A stretch of DNA of 44,498 bases from Streptococcus agalactiae ATCC 13813 (GCF_000186445.1 NZ_GL636070.1:1597737-1642234); one strand, 5' to 3'. Positions 25,106 to 37,390 are shown, numbered from the stretch's first letter. Notes: generated by a model from the letters alone, not told the origin. Translations and numbers: made by a program.

Positions 25106-27367
25106 ATGCTCTGTCAAAACTGCAAACTAAACGAATCAACTATTCATTTGTATACAAATGTTAATGGAAAACAAAAGCAAGTTGATCTTTGTCAAAATTG
25201 CTACCAAATTATTAAAACTGACCCTAATAATCCACTTTTTTCAGGTTTAAATCATGTTTCACATGCGCCTGGTGGCATCAATCCTTTCTTTGATGATTTC
25301 TTTGGAGATTTAAATAATTTCAGAGCCTTTAATGGCCAAGATTTACCAAACACTCCTCCTACACAAGCAGGAGGAAACCGAGGTGGAGGAAACGGTAATG
25401 GACGAAATAATAATCGCAACCAAACTGCAACTCCTCCTCAAGCCAAAGGGATTCTAGAAGAATTTGGTATCAATGTCACTGAAATAGCCCGCCATGGTGA
25501 TATTGACCCTGTTATTGGACGTGACTCAGAAATTATTCGTGTTATCGAAATCCTTAATCGTCGTACAAAAAATAATCCTGTACTTATTGGCGAACCCGGC
25601 GTAGGGAAAACTGCCGTTGTTGAAGGACTTGCTCAGAAAATTGTTGATGGTAATGTGCCTCATAAACTTCAAGGCAAACAAGTTATTCGTTTGGATGTTG
25701 TGAGTCTAGTACAAGGAACGGGCATTCGTGGTCAATTTGAAGAACGCATGCAAAAGTTGATGGAAGAAATTCGTCAACGTCAAGATGTTATTCTATTCAT
25801 AGATGAAATTCACGAAATAGTTGGAGCTGGTACAGCTGGCGAAGGTAGTATGGATGCAGGTAATATTTTAAAACCTGCCCTTGCACGTGGAGAATTACAA
25901 CTAGTAGGTGCCACTACTCTCAATGAATATCGTATTATCGAAAAGGACGCTGCCTTAGAACGCCGTATGCAACCTGTAAAAGTCGATGAACCTTCTGTTG
26001 AAGAAACCATTACTATTTTGAAAGGTATCCAAAAAAAATACGAAGATTATCATCACGTAAAATATAATAATGATGCCATAGAAGCAGCTGCAGTACTATC
26101 TAATCGTTATATCCAAGACCGCTTTTTACCTGATAAAGCAATAGACTTATTAGATGAAGCTGGTTCTAAAATGAACCTAACACTAAATTTTGTTGATCCA
26201 AAAGAAATTGATCAACGTCTCATTGAAGCAGAAAATTTAAAAGCGCAAGCGACTCGTGAAGAAGATTACGAACGTGCAGCTTACTTCCGTGACCAGATTG
26301 CAAAATATAAAGAAATGCAGCAACAAAAGGTCGACGATCAAGATACACCTATTATTACCGAAAAAACAATTGAGCACATCATTGAAGAAAAAACGAATAT
26401 CCCTGTTGGTGATTTAAAAGAAAAAGAACAATCTCAATTAATTAATCTCGCAGATGACTTGAAACAGCATGTGATCGGCCAGGATGACGCTGTCATTAAG
26501 ATTGCAAAAGCTATTCGTCGTAATCGAGTTGGTCTTGGTAGCCCAAACCGTCCTATTGGTTCCTTTTTATTTGTAGGACCAACCGGTGTTGGTAAAACTG
26601 AACTTTCTAAACAACTAGCAATTGAGCTCTTTGGTTCAGCTGATAGTATGATTCGTTTTGATATGTCAGAGTACATGGAAAAGCATGCTGTTGCTAAATT
26701 AGTCGGAGCGCCTCCAGGATACGTGGGATACGAGGAAGCTGGACAACTAACTGAAAAGGTTCGTCGAAATCCTTACTCGCTCATCCTTCTAGATGAAATT
26801 GAAAAAGCTCATCCCGATGTCATGCATATGTTCTTGCAGGTCCTTGATGACGGTCGATTAACAGATGGACAAGGAAGAACTGTTAGTTTTAAAGATACCA
26901 TTATCATCATGACCTCAAATGCTGGTTCTGGTAAAACTGAAGCAAGTGTTGGCTTTGGTGCCTCACGAGAAGGTAGGACGAATTCCGTACTAGGTCAACT
27001 AGGTAACTTCTTCAGCCCTGAATTTATGAACCGCTTTGACGGTATTATTGAATTCAAGGCTTTAGATAAAGAGAATCTCCTCAATATCGTTGATATTATG
27101 TTATCTGACGTTAATGCACGTCTCGCCATCAATGGTATTCATCTAGATGTCACTGATAAAGTGAAAGAAAAATTGGTTGATTTAGGTTACGATCCCAAAA
27201 TGGGAGCACGTCCATTACGTCGTACCATTCAAGAACATATTGAAGATGCTATCACAGATTACTATCTTGAGAATCCAAGCGAAAAAGAACTTCGTGCTAT
27301 TATGACTAGCAATGGAAATATCATAATAAAATCTTCTAAAAAAACTGAGGAAAGTACAAAAGGTTGA
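25106..27367 (+). CDS. clpE: ATP-dependent Clp protease ATPase ClpE
   Basis: A 753-residue AAA+ unfoldase that feeds ClpP and helps shut off the CtsR stress response. The N-terminal zinc finger is complete (Cys3, Cys6, Cys29, Cys32), followed by a Gly/Asn-rich linker (about 75-110), AAA-1 with GEPGVGKT (162-169), a UVR-type coiled segment near 375-410 and AAA-2 with GPTGVGKT (491-498) and [11 protein letters not shown]. This layout separates ClpE from ClpC and ClpL. AAAGGGG precedes the ATG. The promoter carries both CIRCE and CtsR sites, so induction by heat or misfolded protein is expected. Confidence 0.97.
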   Translation: MLCQNCKLNESTIHLYTNVNGKQKQVDLCQNCYQIIKTDPNNPLFSGLNHVSHAPGGINPFFDDFFGDLNNFRAFNGQDLPNTPPTQAGGNRGGGNGNGRNNNRNQTATPPQAKGILEEFGINVTEIARHGDIDPVIGRDSEIIRVIEILNRRTKNNPVLIGEPGVGKTAVVEGLAQKIVDGNVPHKLQGKQVIRLDVVSLVQGTGIRGQFEERMQKLMEEIRQRQDVILFIDEIHEIVGAGTAGEGSMDAGNILKPALARGELQLVGATTLNEYRIIEKDAALERRMQPVKVDEPSVEETITILKGIQKKYEDYHHVKYNNDAIEAAAVLSNRYIQDRFLPDKAIDLLDEAGSKMNLTLNFVDPKEIDQRLIEAENLKAQATREEDYERAAYFRDQIAKYKEMQQQKVDDQDTPIITEKTIEHIIEEKTNIPVGDLKEKEQSQLINLADDLKQHVIGQDDAVIKIAKAIRRNRVGLGSPNRPIGSFLFVGPTGVGKTELSKQLAIELFGSADSMIRFDMSEYMEKHAVAKLVGAPPGYVGYEEAGQLTEKVRRNPYSLILLDEIEKAHPDVMHMFLQVLDDGRLTDGQGRTVSFKDTIIIMTSNAGSGKTEASVGFGASREGRTNSVLGQLGNFFSPEFMNRFDGIIEFKALDKENLLNIVDIMLSDVNARLAINGIHLDVTDKVKEKLVDLGYDPKMGARPLRRTIQEHIEDAITDYYLENPSEKELRAIMTSNGNIIIKSSKKTEESTKG

Positions 27368-27388
27368 GTAAGAAACTCAACCTTTTTT
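27358..27388 (+). terminator. clpE terminator
   Basis: A 12-bp stem (27358-27369 with 27375-27386) with loop AAGAA and a run of T. The 5' arm overlaps the clpE stop codon. Confidence 0.88.
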
Positions 27389-27552
27389 CACACTCTTCTC
27401 AAAAAATAATAGCCTCTATAAAGCTGTTTCTCTCCTATCTCGTCTTTAAATTTTAATACAATTATTAAGGAAATATTCCAAAAATTTTAGTATAATAAAT
27501 AAAAAATAATTAAAGCTTTTAAAATCATAAAACACAATCAGGAGAGAGAACT

Positions 27553-28008
27553 ATGACTAATCCTACTTTCGGTGAAAAAATAGATAATGTAGACTATAGG
27601 TCACGATTTGGTGTCTATGCTATTATTCCAAATCCAACTCATGATAAAATTATTTTAGTACAGGCACCTAATGGTGCTTGGTTTCTTCCAGGTGGGGAAA
27701 TTGAAGAAAATGAAAATCACCTAGAAGCTTTAACTCGTGAGTTAATTGAAGAATTAGGTTATTCTGCAACAATTGGCCATTACTATGGTCAAGCTGATGA
27801 ATATTTTTACTCTAGACACCGTGATACTTACTACTATAATCCCGCCTATATTTATGAAGTTACTGCCTATCATAAGGAGCAAGCGCCACTAGAAGATTTC
27901 AACCATCTAGCCTGGTTTCCTATCCAAGAAGCTAAAGAAAAGCTAAAACGAGGAAGCCATAGATGGGGTGTCCAAGCTTGGGAAAAAAATCACCATTCTA
28001 GGAAATAA
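27553..28008 (+). CDS. NUDIX hydrolase
   Basis: A 151-residue single-domain NUDIX protein. The box G-x5-E-x7-RELIEELGY is complete (GEIEENENHLEALTRELIEELGY region, near residues 54-76), so it should be an active Mg2+-dependent pyrophosphohydrolase of a nucleoside diphosphate-linked substrate. An aromatic stretch (YYGQADEYFYSRHRDTYYYNP) follows the box. AGGAGA lies eight bases before the ATG. An AT-rich spacer with TATAAT at 27491-27496 but no clear -35 precedes it. The substrate is unknown. Confidence 0.87.
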   Translation: MTNPTFGEKIDNVDYRSRFGVYAIIPNPTHDKIILVQAPNGAWFLPGGEIEENENHLEALTRELIEELGYSATIGHYYGQADEYFYSRHRDTYYYNPAYIYEVTAYHKEQAPLEDFNHLAWFPIQEAKEKLKRGSHRWGVQAWEKNHHSRK

Positions 28009-28031
28009 TTCATACCTTTCTTCCTAAATAG

Positions 28032-28040
28032 TGTTATAAT
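28032..28040 (+). promoter_or_regulatory. Extended -10 promoter of DUF1827 gene
   Basis: TGT-TATAAT, about 32 bases ahead of the ATG; no convincing -35. Confidence 0.45.
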
Positions 28041-28071
28041 AAACCTAATAAGAATCAGGGGGAAAATAGTT

Positions 28072-28374
28072 ATGAGACTAATTAATACAACCAGTAGTCA
28101 TCCTGAACTAGTTCGAAATCAACTCCAAAATACAGATGCAAAATTAGTGGAAGTCTATTCAGCTGGCAACACCGATGTCGTTTTTACAACAGCACCTAAA
28201 CATTATGAATTATTAATTTCAAACAAATATCGTGCTATCAAAGATGAAGAATTAGAAGCTATTCGTGAGTTCTTCTTAAAGCGTAAAATAGATCAATCTA
28301 TTATTATTCAAGAGCAGATGAAATCACTCCATACTGCCAAGTTAATTGAAATTTCATATCCAACAACAGCATAA
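28072..28374 (+). CDS. DUF1827 family protein
   Basis: A 100-residue cytoplasmic protein of the lactic-acid-bacterial DUF1827 family, function unknown. It has mixed helix and strand, no cysteine, no membrane segment, and a charged helix around DEELEAIREFFLKRKID. AGGGGG sits about ten bases ahead of the ATG. It follows clpE and the NUDIX gene but has its own promoter and a strong terminator. Confidence 0.82.
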   Translation: MRLINTTSSHPELVRNQLQNTDAKLVEVYSAGNTDVVFTTAPKHYELLISNKYRAIKDEELEAIREFFLKRKIDQSIIIQEQMKSLHTAKLIEISYPTTA

Positions 28375-28376
28375 TT

Positions 28377-28405
28377 AAAAGAAGCCTAATCAAGGCTTCT
28401 TTTTT
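28377..28405. terminator. Terminator between DUF1827 gene and ileS
   Basis: GAAGCCT and AGGCTTC (28381-28387, 28393-28399), extended by A-T pairs on the outside, with T-run on the plus strand and A-run giving T on the minus. It can serve both convergent genes. Confidence 0.82.
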
Positions 28406-28443
28406 GATGACTACTAAACAAATATAGCATTAAATAATTTTTA

Positions 28444-31236
28444 TTAAGCTTCAAAACCTTGAGCTACTGCTTCAGGATAATATTGCTCAATAATTGCTGC
28501 ACTAGCATCACAAACAGCTACACCATACGAACGCATCCTTGTGGTTGGATCAATACGGCGTGAGCGTTCGCAGACTTCACCTTCAGCGTGTTCAACAGTA
28601 AATGCAACACCTTCAAATGATACTGAGTCAGCTGGTTTGTCTGCTTCATCAGCAATTGTTAATTGTGAGACAATCATCAAGAGTGCAATATCGCTATTTA
28701 ACGCTGTTAATAACGTTTTCACTTCTTGACTAGCATAAATTGTTAAATGTGCTTCTAGAGATTTACCAATGACTTTAGCGTTACGTGCTTCTTCGAGAGC
28801 TTTTTGAGCTTGTGTTCGTAACGTCATGAATGCTGACCACTCTTCAAGAATTTCTTCTTGACCAGAGAATGTCTGTGCAACAGGCATTTCTGCTAATTGA
28901 ACAAATTCCTCCTCCTCATGTTCAAGGTATGACCAAATTTCTTCAGCAGTATGTGGTAGAATCGGAGTCAAAAGTTTTGTAAGTTTAACTAAAATATCGT
29001 AGAAAACAGTTTGCATACGACGTCGTTCTGGACTGTTAGCCGCTTCAATGTAAACCACATCTTTTGCAAAATCAAGGTAAAATGCTGATAAATCAACTGT
29101 TACGAAGTTAACGACAGCTTTATAAATTGCCATAAAATCATAAGCAGCATAAGCTTTGTTGATTGTATCCACAACTTGATTAAATTTAATAGTCATATAA
29201 CGATCAACGACACCTAAATTTTCATAGGCTACTGCATCTTGTTTAGGATTAAAATCGGAAGTATTTGCAATCAAGAAACGCAATGTATTTCTGATCTTAC
29301 GATAAGTTTCTGATGTTTGTTTTAAGATATCCATTGAAATACGAACATCATTACTTGAATCAACAGAAGTTACCCACAGACGCAAGATTTCCGCACCAAA
29401 TTGTTTTTCAACATCACTCGGAAGAATTGTATTTCCTAGAGATTTAGACATTTTCTCACCTTTACCATCAAGTACAAAACCTTGAGATAAGACTGCTTTG
29501 TATGGAGCGTGACCATTAACAGCAACTGATGTAATTAGTGATGAGTTGAACCAACCACGGTATTGATCAGAACCTTCAAGATAAAGATCTGCTGGATAGG
29601 AAAGGTTTTCACGAGCATTCATTACTCCATTCCATGATGAACCAGAATCAAACCAAACATCCATGATGTCTGTTTCTTTCTCAAAGAGACCATTAGGTGA
29701 ACCTGGATGAGTATAACCTGCTGGTAGAAGGTCCTTAGCATCACGTTGCCACCAAACGATTGAGCCGTATTCAGCAAATAAATCTGCAACGTGATCAGTC
29801 ACTTCTTTTGTCATGATAGCTGTACCATCTTCTGCATAAAAAATTGGAAGTGGAACACCCCAAGCACGTTGACGTGAGATTACCCAGTCGCCACGGTCAC
29901 GGATCATGTTATAAAGACGTTTTTTACCCCACTCAGGTTGGAAATTTGTCTTTTCAATTTCATCGAGGATTTCTTGACGGAATTTCGAAACAGAGGCAAA
30001 CCATTGTGGAACCGCACGCCAAATGATTGGCTTTTTCGTACGCCAGTCAAATGGATATGAGTGGTTGATAACTTCGCTGGCTAAAAGAAGATCTCCCAAT
30101 TTTTCTTTTACAAGTGGTGTCACTTTGTCATAGAATTGACCTTCAAAATCAGGACCAGCATTTTCCATCATCAAACCACGACTATCTACGGTAACTACAA
30201 CATCAAGTCCATTAGCAATACCAACGTTATAGTCATCTTCACCAAAACCAGGAGCCGTGTGGACAATACCTGTACCAGAATCTGTTGTAACATGGTCTCC
30301 AAGGATAACCAACTCTTCTACTTCTGTATCCCATGGATGTTCTGTAACAATGTGATTAAGTTCTTTACCAGTGTGATGAGTCACAATTTCAAAGTTTTCC
30401 CAGCCAAACTTAGCAGCGAGACTATCTACAAGAACCTCTGCAAGAAGGTATTTACGCTCACTACCTACTGGTGCAACTACAACATACTCCATATCTGGTC
30501 CTACTGTTAAACCGCGTGAAGCTGTTACAGTAAATGGTGTTGTCGTCCAAACGACGATATAGGTATCTGTATCAAGAATTCCCTTACCATCTTTAACTTT
30601 ATTGGCATAGTAGAGTGATGTCGAATCAATATCATGATATTCGATTTCAGCCTCAGCAAGGGCAGACTCTGATGACCATGACCAATACACTGGTTTAGCA
30701 CCACGATAGATATATCCTTTATCTGCCATAGCACCGAAAACACGTACTTGATCTGCTTCATAATCTGGTGTCAGTGTAATATAAGGATTTTCCCAATCAG
30801 CAGAAACGCCCAGACGTTTAAAATCATCACGTTGTTTGTCAACTTGGCTGAGAGCATAATCACGACACATTTCAAGGTATTCAGCCAAGTCCATTTCTTT
30901 ACGTTTAACCCCTTTTTTAGCTAATACTTGCTCAATTGGGAGTCCATGAGTATCCCAACCAGGCACATAAGGAGCTCGAAAACCTGACATTGATTTTGAA
31001 CGTACAATAATGTCTTTAGAAATTTTATTTAGTGCATGTCCTACATGAATATTCCCATTAGCATAGGGAGGTCCGTCATGAAGGTGAAAGGCTGGTTTTC
31101 CTTCATTCAATGCTTGACGTTTTTTATAAATATCAGCTTGATCCCATGCTTCTTGCCATTGAGGTTCCTTATTTGGAAGCCCTGCACGCATTGGAAAAGC
31201 TGTTTGTCCTAAATTCAAGGTTTCTTTTAATTTCAT
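28444..31236 (-). CDS. ileS: Isoleucyl-tRNA synthetase
   Basis: A 930-residue class I synthetase that charges tRNA-Ile and edits valine. The HIGH-type motif is [12 protein letters not shown] (HVGH at 64-67), the editing domain holds VVWTTTPFT, and [10 protein letters not shown] near 595 is the KMSKS loop. The length is that of the bacterial, mupirocin-sensitive type. The C-terminal zinc ribbon, normally two CxxC pairs, reads Cys889-E-R-Ser892 and Cys909-D-A-Ser912, so half the zinc ligands are gone. AAGGAG precedes the ATG. Expression is governed by a T-box leader. Confidence 0.97.
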   Translation of the reverse strand: MKLKETLNLGQTAFPMRAGLPNKEPQWQEAWDQADIYKKRQALNEGKPAFHLHDGPPYANGNIHVGHALNKISKDIIVRSKSMSGFRAPYVPGWDTHGLPIEQVLAKKGVKRKEMDLAEYLEMCRDYALSQVDKQRDDFKRLGVSADWENPYITLTPDYEADQVRVFGAMADKGYIYRGAKPVYWSWSSESALAEAEIEYHDIDSTSLYYANKVKDGKGILDTDTYIVVWTTTPFTVTASRGLTVGPDMEYVVVAPVGSERKYLLAEVLVDSLAAKFGWENFEIVTHHTGKELNHIVTEHPWDTEVEELVILGDHVTTDSGTGIVHTAPGFGEDDYNVGIANGLDVVVTVDSRGLMMENAGPDFEGQFYDKVTPLVKEKLGDLLLASEVINHSYPFDWRTKKPIIWRAVPQWFASVSKFRQEILDEIEKTNFQPEWGKKRLYNMIRDRGDWVISRQRAWGVPLPIFYAEDGTAIMTKEVTDHVADLFAEYGSIVWWQRDAKDLLPAGYTHPGSPNGLFEKETDIMDVWFDSGSSWNGVMNARENLSYPADLYLEGSDQYRGWFNSSLITSVAVNGHAPYKAVLSQGFVLDGKGEKMSKSLGNTILPSDVEKQFGAEILRLWVTSVDSSNDVRISMDILKQTSETYRKIRNTLRFLIANTSDFNPKQDAVAYENLGVVDRYMTIKFNQVVDTINKAYAAYDFMAIYKAVVNFVTVDLSAFYLDFAKDVVYIEAANSPERRRMQTVFYDILVKLTKLLTPILPHTAEEIWSYLEHEEEEFVQLAEMPVAQTFSGQEEILEEWSAFMTLRTQAQKALEEARNAKVIGKSLEAHLTIYASQEVKTLLTALNSDIALLMIVSQLTIADEADKPADSVSFEGVAFTVEHAEGEVCERSRRIDPTTRMRSYGVAVCDASAAIIEQYYPEAVAQGFEA

Positions 31237-31286
31237 ACTAACTCCTTATCTCATAGTAATAGTTATCACAATTTTTTAAATTGCTA

Positions 31287-31490
31287 AATAAAAAAGCTTT
31301 CATCACATAAAGGACGAAAGCTCGTGGTACCACCTTAATTCAGAGCAGAAAATAGCTATTTCTTACTCCCTCAACAACCCGTAAGGTGGGTTAAGCCTTC
31401 TACCTTACTTAAATAATAGTTCAGGTAGAATGATTGAAAATGATAATTTCAATATTAGGGATTGTAGGGCTCTCACCATCTCCTACTCGC
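31287..31490 (-). promoter_or_regulatory. T-box leader of ileS
   Basis: On the minus strand the leader begins GCGAGTAGGAGATGGTGAGAG, contains several stem-loops, and carries the T-box AAGGTGGTACCACG (31323-31336), which pairs with the NCCA end of uncharged tRNA. A terminator follows: AGCTTTC (31316-31322) with GAAAGCT (31295-31301) and a T-run. Uncharged tRNA-Ile should stabilise the antiterminator and switch ileS on. Isoleucine ATC triplets occur in the leader (for example near 31436 and 31444), but I could not fix which is the specifier. Confidence 0.9.
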
Positions 31491-31502
31491 TGATAATATA
31501 AT

Positions 31503-31531
31503 ATTAAAACCTTGTTTTTCTTAATCTTCAA
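31503..31531 (-). promoter_or_regulatory. Candidate ileS promoter inside divIVA end
   Basis: TTGAAG (31526-31531), 17 nt, TTTAAT (31503-31508) on the minus strand would start RNA near 31496, right before the T-box leader. The -35 lies within the last codons of divIVA. The match is moderate. Confidence 0.38.
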
Positions 31532-32291
31532 TATTTAATTTAAAAGTTTGAGTTTCACCTAAATTGATCGGTTCTTCCATTTGGAAATTATTAGTATCTA
31601 ATAAACCTGACTCTTCAAGTTGTTTGTTACTTTCTTCAACACGACGCTGTAATTCTTCCATTTCATCTGGTGAGAATTGACGAGTAGCATCAAATGACTC
31701 AGTGTCATCCACCACTGGTAAAGCATCATCTTCATCAAGAACTTTTTCAACAACTTCTTTGAAAGAAGCATCAGAATTTTGAAGATAAATAGCTGTTGGT
31801 TTCAACAATTCTTCCCAAGCAGATGAGTTAGCTAATTTTAACTGACCTTCTAATTCAGAAAGTAAGCGTTGGTGGAAAACACGTGATTGACGTTTCAAAT
31901 CTTCTGTTTCTATAGCGACACGCTTAGCATCATCTGTCGCATCACGAAGGATTTGATTTGCTTTTAATTTAGCCTCATCAATTAAATGTTGAGCATCAAA
32001 TGTAGCTTTCCCCATTAGGTTAGATGCTTCATCCTGTGCTGAAATTTTCACACGTTCAGCAGTTTCTTGAGCTAAAATAACTGATTGACTTAACGATTCC
32101 TTCATTTCGTTGAAGTAAGCGATTTTCTCTTCTAAATCTTTAATGTATTGCTCTTGCTCACGATTACGTCTAATCAAGTCTTCGTAATCGTCAACAACAA
32201 TCTCTAAAAATTCATTAACTTCTTCTTCGCTATAACCGCGAAATTTTGATGAAAATGTTTTATCTTTAATTTCAAGTGCTGTAAGTGGCAT
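31521..32291 (-). CDS. divIVA: Cell division protein DivIVA
   Basis: A 256-residue coiled-coil protein that binds curved membrane at the septum and poles and organises the division site. The N-terminal lipid-binding part reads ALEIKDKTFSSKFRGYSEEEVNEFL, followed by a coiled coil (about 35-165) and an acidic tail that is longer than in bacilli, as is usual for streptococci. AAGGAG precedes the ATG, ten bases after ylmH. It is the last gene of the ftsA operon, with no terminator before the ileS leader. Confidence 0.95.
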   Translation of the reverse strand: MPLTALEIKDKTFSSKFRGYSEEEVNEFLEIVVDDYEDLIRRNREQEQYIKDLEEKIAYFNEMKESLSQSVILAQETAERVKISAQDEASNLMGKATFDAQHLIDEAKLKANQILRDATDDAKRVAIETEDLKRQSRVFHQRLLSELEGQLKLANSSAWEELLKPTAIYLQNSDASFKEVVEKVLDEDDALPVVDDTESFDATRQFSPDEMEELQRRVEESNKQLEESGLLDTNNFQMEEPINLGETQTFKLNIED

Positions 32292-32300
32292 GTTTTCTCC

Positions 32301-33089
32301 TTAGTTATGTATCATTTTGTCTACTTCTAACTTATATTTTTGATTTTTAGTTAACCCTAGGTTATGATTCAACGTAAATCGACCATATCCTCTAACACTA
32401 ATCAAATCCCCCTCTACTAATTGTTCAGAAACTCGATTGACGATTGCATAATTGACCTTGACTTTATCTGCCTCAATCAATTTCGTCGACTGTGTTCGTG
32501 AAATCTTTAAAATCGTTGCTAAAATTTTATCAAGACGTAAACTGGAAGCAATAACAGTTAGTTTTTGAATATCTTGTTTGGGAGTTAGAAATTTGGACAA
32601 GGGAACTTCAGCTAATTGTACACTAGCAGTTCCAATTTTTGTAACTGAATGAACAAGGTGATTTGTCATTTGACTATCGACCAAAACCTGAGCACAGCCT
32701 TCTTCAACTAGGATATCCCCTAAAATTGATCGTTTTACACCTAAGTAATTCAGTAAAGTTCCCATAATTTTAGCATGGGTAAGGTGATTAAATTTAGCAT
32801 TATACTTTATTTCAATTAGGCTAAGGTTAAAATCAACCATATCTAACTGATAGTATTCCGGTGCTATTATTACTTTAACATATTCTGTTTGAAAATACTG
32901 ACCAGAAGTGTAATAATGACTACCTCGCCTCTCTAGAACACTTTCGAGTATTTTAAATTCCCTAGGATTTAGAAATTCAGTGGTAATAAACGAATAGGTG
33001 TTTTCGACATATTGAGCTAAATGGTCTATTTTATTGATAAACGCATACTCTTCTGGTCGAAAATGCTGATAAATATCATCTAACGTCAT
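32301..33089 (-). CDS. ylmH: YlmH, S4-domain RNA-binding protein
   Basis: A 262-residue protein with a C-terminal S4 domain (about 180-250: LRLDKILATILKISRTQSTKLIEADKVKVNY). In B. subtilis the orthologue works on stalled large ribosomal subunits in quality control. Its gene follows ylmG by a single base between stop and start, so it is tightly coupled to the division operon, a linkage conserved in firmicutes whose reason is not known. Confidence 0.92.
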   Translation of the reverse strand: MTLDDIYQHFRPEEYAFINKIDHLAQYVENTYSFITTEFLNPREFKILESVLERRGSHYYTSGQYFQTEYVKVIIAPEYYQLDMVDFNLSLIEIKYNAKFNHLTHAKIMGTLLNYLGVKRSILGDILVEEGCAQVLVDSQMTNHLVHSVTKIGTASVQLAEVPLSKFLTPKQDIQKLTVIASSLRLDKILATILKISRTQSTKLIEADKVKVNYAIVNRVSEQLVEGDLISVRGYGRFTLNHNLGLTKNQKYKLEVDKMIHN

Positions 33090-33090
33090 C

Positions 33091-33345
33091 TTATGTAAAA
33101 AGCAAGATTAAAAATCTACTCAACATATTTAGTAAAAAGAATGCTACTATTACTGTAAAATCTAGACCTAAAAATTGTAGATTAAATCTTCTGAGTGGGC
33201 GAATAATCGGATCAACAATCTGTACCACTAGTCTACCAATCCATGAATCGTATGCTCCCGGAAACCAAGATAACAAGGCATAGGCTAGTAAGATATAAGA
33301 ATAGACCCTAATTGTTTTTAATAATATTAATAGTACTAATATCAT
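33091..33345 (-). CDS. ylmG: YlmG/YggT family membrane protein
   Basis: An 84-residue protein with two membrane helices separated by the conserved loop SWFPGAYDSWIGRLVVQIVDPIIRPLRRF. The family helps place division and nucleoid proteins; the molecular role is unsettled. It starts two bases after the sepF stop. Confidence 0.9.
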   Translation of the reverse strand: MILVLLILLKTIRVYSYILLAYALLSWFPGAYDSWIGRLVVQIVDPIIRPLRRFNLQFLGLDFTVIVAFFLLNMLSRFLILLFT

Positions 33346-33347
33346 AT

Positions 33348-33953
33348 TTATCGTCTCTTCATATCAAAATCAAAACTCGTCTCTTGACCAGTCTTTGGAA
33401 TATTCATCTCCTCAATATCGACCATAACATTGGCTGGTGTTAATAGAAACATTGAACTCCCAACCTTTTGTAATGAACCATATAATACTCTACTTGCACC
33501 ATCAATATAATCCAAGCAACGTCGTGCTTGCGCATCAAGCATATATTGAAAATCAATCAAGACACATTCATTAACGATAAGTAAATCAACAATTTCTTGT
33601 GCATCCTCATACTTACGGGGATACTTCAGAGCAATTGTTACTTGTTCTCTCTGTTGTCGAACTGAGTCTTTATTTTGAATCCTAGGAGTAGCTTGCTGAT
33701 AAGCATTGTCTCTCTGTACCCTTTGTCTCTCCTGACGATTAGGATTATAGGTAGAAGTTCTCGGACGACTACCAATCATCTCTTCCTCTGCGGAGTTAGT
33801 CATATGACTACGCTGAGAAGCTTCCTGTGCTGTAGCTGCTCTGGAATCTCTTTGCACTGAAGTTCTCTCTTGTACTTCGTGTACTTCATTTTCACTTACA
33901 TCGTCAGTGTCAAAATAAGAAATAATTTTGTCAAATCTATCTTTTAATGCCAT
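33348..33953 (-). CDS. sepF: Cell division protein SepF
   Basis: A 201-residue protein that tethers and aligns FtsZ filaments at the membrane. It has an N-terminal amphipathic helix ([14 protein letters not shown]), a Gln/Arg-rich linker (about 25-110) and the SepF fold (about 112-195) with [17 protein letters not shown] and [11 protein letters not shown] chose the ATG at 33951-33953 after GGAGG; the ATG four codons earlier contains the ribosome site itself. It begins about 12 bases after ylmE. Confidence 0.94.
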   Translation of the reverse strand: MALKDRFDKIISYFDTDDVSENEVHEVQERTSVQRDSRAATAQEASQRSHMTNSAEEEMIGSRPRTSTYNPNRQERQRVQRDNAYQQATPRIQNKDSVRQQREQVTIALKYPRKYEDAQEIVDLLIVNECVLIDFQYMLDAQARRCLDYIDGASRVLYGSLQKVGSSMFLLTPANVMVDIEEMNIPKTGQETSFDFDMKRR

Positions 33954-33964
33954 ATTCCCCTCCA

Positions 33965-34639
33965 TTATTTAAAGAATGAAGTTCCTATCCTTACAAATGT
34001 TGATCCATTTTGAATAGCAATATCATAATCTCTACTCATGCCCATGCTTAATTCTGTAAACGGCATTCGTTCTATGTTCCTAGCTTGAAGCCTTTTCCTA
34101 AGACTCTCAGTCTCTTCAAAAATTGATGATATTTCCTCTTTAGTTGCTTTTAAGGGAGCCATAGTCATGATGCCGATAAGTTCAATTTTATCGTACCGAG
34201 AAATTAAGTTCAGTGCATCATCTATTTGCTCAATAGTAAAACCATGCTTACTGTCTTCTCGTGATATATTAACTTGTAGAAAACATTTAACTGGTTTTTG
34301 AGCACGTTTTTGAATCTCAGCTGCTAACTTAACAGAATCTAAAGCATGAAAATAATCAACATAATTAATGACATCTTTAACTTTTCGACGTTGTAAACTA
34401 CCAATGAGATGCCATGTAAGCTTTTCATCTTTTAATGCTTGATATTTTTCAAGAAATTTATCAACACGATTTTCACCGATATGATTAACACCTGTTCTAA
34501 TAAGCGCTTCTGTTGTTTGACAGTTAACATATTTTGTTACAGCTACGATATGAACTGATTCAGGAGCGCGACCTGCTTTTAGTGCTAATTTACTAACATT
34601 GTCAAAAATCGCTGTTTTATTTTCTTGTAAATTCATCAT
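33965..34639 (-). CDS. ylmE: YggS/YlmE family PLP-binding protein
   Basis: A 224-residue alanine-racemase-fold protein that binds pyridoxal phosphate without known catalysis and keeps PLP homeostasis. The PLP lysine is in VAVTKYV (near residue 36); [25 protein letters not shown] and [22 protein letters not shown] follow. Two ATG codons stand in tandem at the start, six bases after the ftsZ stop, with no Shine-Dalgarno visible, so translation likely relies on coupling to ftsZ. Confidence 0.93.
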   Translation of the reverse strand: MMNLQENKTAIFDNVSKLALKAGRAPESVHIVAVTKYVNCQTTEALIRTGVNHIGENRVDKFLEKYQALKDEKLTWHLIGSLQRRKVKDVINYVDYFHALDSVKLAAEIQKRAQKPVKCFLQVNISREDSKHGFTIEQIDDALNLISRYDKIELIGIMTMAPLKATKEEISSIFEETESLRKRLQARNIERMPFTELSMGMSRDYDIAIQNGSTFVRIGTSFFK

Positions 34640-34644
34640 TTTAA

Positions 34645-35934
<1,290 letters not shown>

Positions 35935-35946
35935 TCACTTATTGTT

Positions 35947-37320
35947 TTAGTCAAACATACTTCCAAAAATTCCTCTGATGCGCTCACCAATATTAGCTTT
36001 AGGCTCAGTAGGCTCTTGAGCGTTTTCTCTTGCTCGGATTGGTTCTAAATTAGAATCTTCCATAGAAGAGGTTAACGGCTCAGAATAAGGCATTGTCGAC
36101 ATTGTATTTGTTTTTTCTTTATAATCAAAGTCGACTGGTTTATGTCTTAGCATTTCGTCGCCAGTTACAGCATGTTGTGCGATAATGTCAACTTCTGACA
36201 TCATTCCTACATAATCAACGATACTAATAACATTAGCGAACATTGGATTGCGAATACCTACTTGGTTTGGAACGTGCAATTTAACTCTAGTTCCAAAAAT
36301 TTGTTGAGCAACCTCGACAACTCCTGGCATAATTGCACCACCTCCAACAAGAATAATACCACCAGGTAAATCAAGTAAACGACCTCTACCCAAGTCTTGT
36401 TTGACATGTTCTAAAATTTGACGAATACGTCCTGAAATAATTTGCGAAAGATAGCTTTCTGTAATTTCAACAGGTTCCTCGTTACCAACAACATTAACTT
36501 GAACTGTATCAGAAGTACTTGCTTCTTCAACATTAGCTTGTCCAAAGTTGAATTTCAATGCTTCGGCAATTTCTACTGTTGTACGTAACACTTTAGAAAT
36601 ATCTTTGGTGACATAATCGCTACCTTCAGAATAAATATTAGTATATTGCAATTCTTGATTACGCATAGAAGCGACTGTTGTTTGTCCGCCTCCCATATCA
36701 ATCACAGTTGCACCAAACTCACGTTCACCTTCGTTTAGAACTGATTTTGCTAAGGCTAGAGGGGCAATCACAACATGCTCTACTTTTATACCTGCTCGTT
36801 CAACAGTTTTACGAAGATTATGAAGGATAGTTGTTGGTCCAGTATAGATAAGACCACGCATCTCAAGGCGAATCCCCATCATCCCTCTAGGGTCTCTAAT
36901 CCCTTGGAAACCATCTACAATGAATTCAAGCGGAATCAATGAAATAACTTCTCTTTCAGGAGTAATGCTTTTAGTCAATGCTGATTTAACAACACTTTCG
37001 ACATCTTCATCCTTAATTTCTTTTGATTCATTGGGAACAGGAATCATTCCTTGAGTTGGTTCAATTTGGAGAAGATTTGCTGGTAATCCAACATTGATTT
37101 TGTCAATGGTGATGCCTGCTTTCTCCTCAGCTTGTTTTACCGCCTCTTTGATTGCAGTTGCTGCTGCCTCAATATCAATAATTATACCATCTTTTACACC
37201 GGAACTAGGGACGTTGCTAACCCCAATTACATTCATTTCATTTGCAATAAATTCTGCAACTAAAACTTTAATCGAGCTTGTTCCTATATCCAAACCAGTA
37301 AAAAAGCCATTTCTAGCCAT
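35947..37320 (-). CDS. ftsA: Cell division protein FtsA
   Basis: A 457-residue actin-like protein that anchors FtsZ to the membrane. ATP-binding blocks are GLDIGTSSIKV (about 9-19), VIDMGGGQTT (near 205) and GGIILVGGGAIMPG (near 330). The C-terminal amphipathic helix IGERIRGIFGSMFD is the membrane anchor, after an unstructured linker. GAGG lies eight bases before the ATG. It is the first gene of the operon that runs to divIVA. Confidence 0.97.
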   Translation of the reverse strand: MARNGFFTGLDIGTSSIKVLVAEFIANEMNVIGVSNVPSSGVKDGIIIDIEAAATAIKEAVKQAEEKAGITIDKINVGLPANLLQIEPTQGMIPVPNESKEIKDEDVESVVKSALTKSITPEREVISLIPLEFIVDGFQGIRDPRGMMGIRLEMRGLIYTGPTTILHNLRKTVERAGIKVEHVVIAPLALAKSVLNEGEREFGATVIDMGGGQTTVASMRNQELQYTNIYSEGSDYVTKDISKVLRTTVEIAEALKFNFGQANVEEASTSDTVQVNVVGNEEPVEITESYLSQIISGRIRQILEHVKQDLGRGRLLDLPGGIILVGGGAIMPGVVEVAQQIFGTRVKLHVPNQVGIRNPMFANVISIVDYVGMMSEVDIIAQHAVTGDEMLRHKPVDFDYKEKTNTMSTMPYSEPLTSSMEDSNLEPIRARENAQEPTEPKANIGERIRGIFGSMFD

Positions 37321-37390
37321 TCACTCGACCTCGCTATCTTTCCATTCTTTTCTATTCTACATCTGCCAAAAACAGAATTATTCAGAAAAT

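Noticed and set aside
30136..30510. A 124-codon plus-strand open frame inside ileS
   Set aside because: It is antisense to the conserved ileS frame, with no start context and low-complexity residue make-up.
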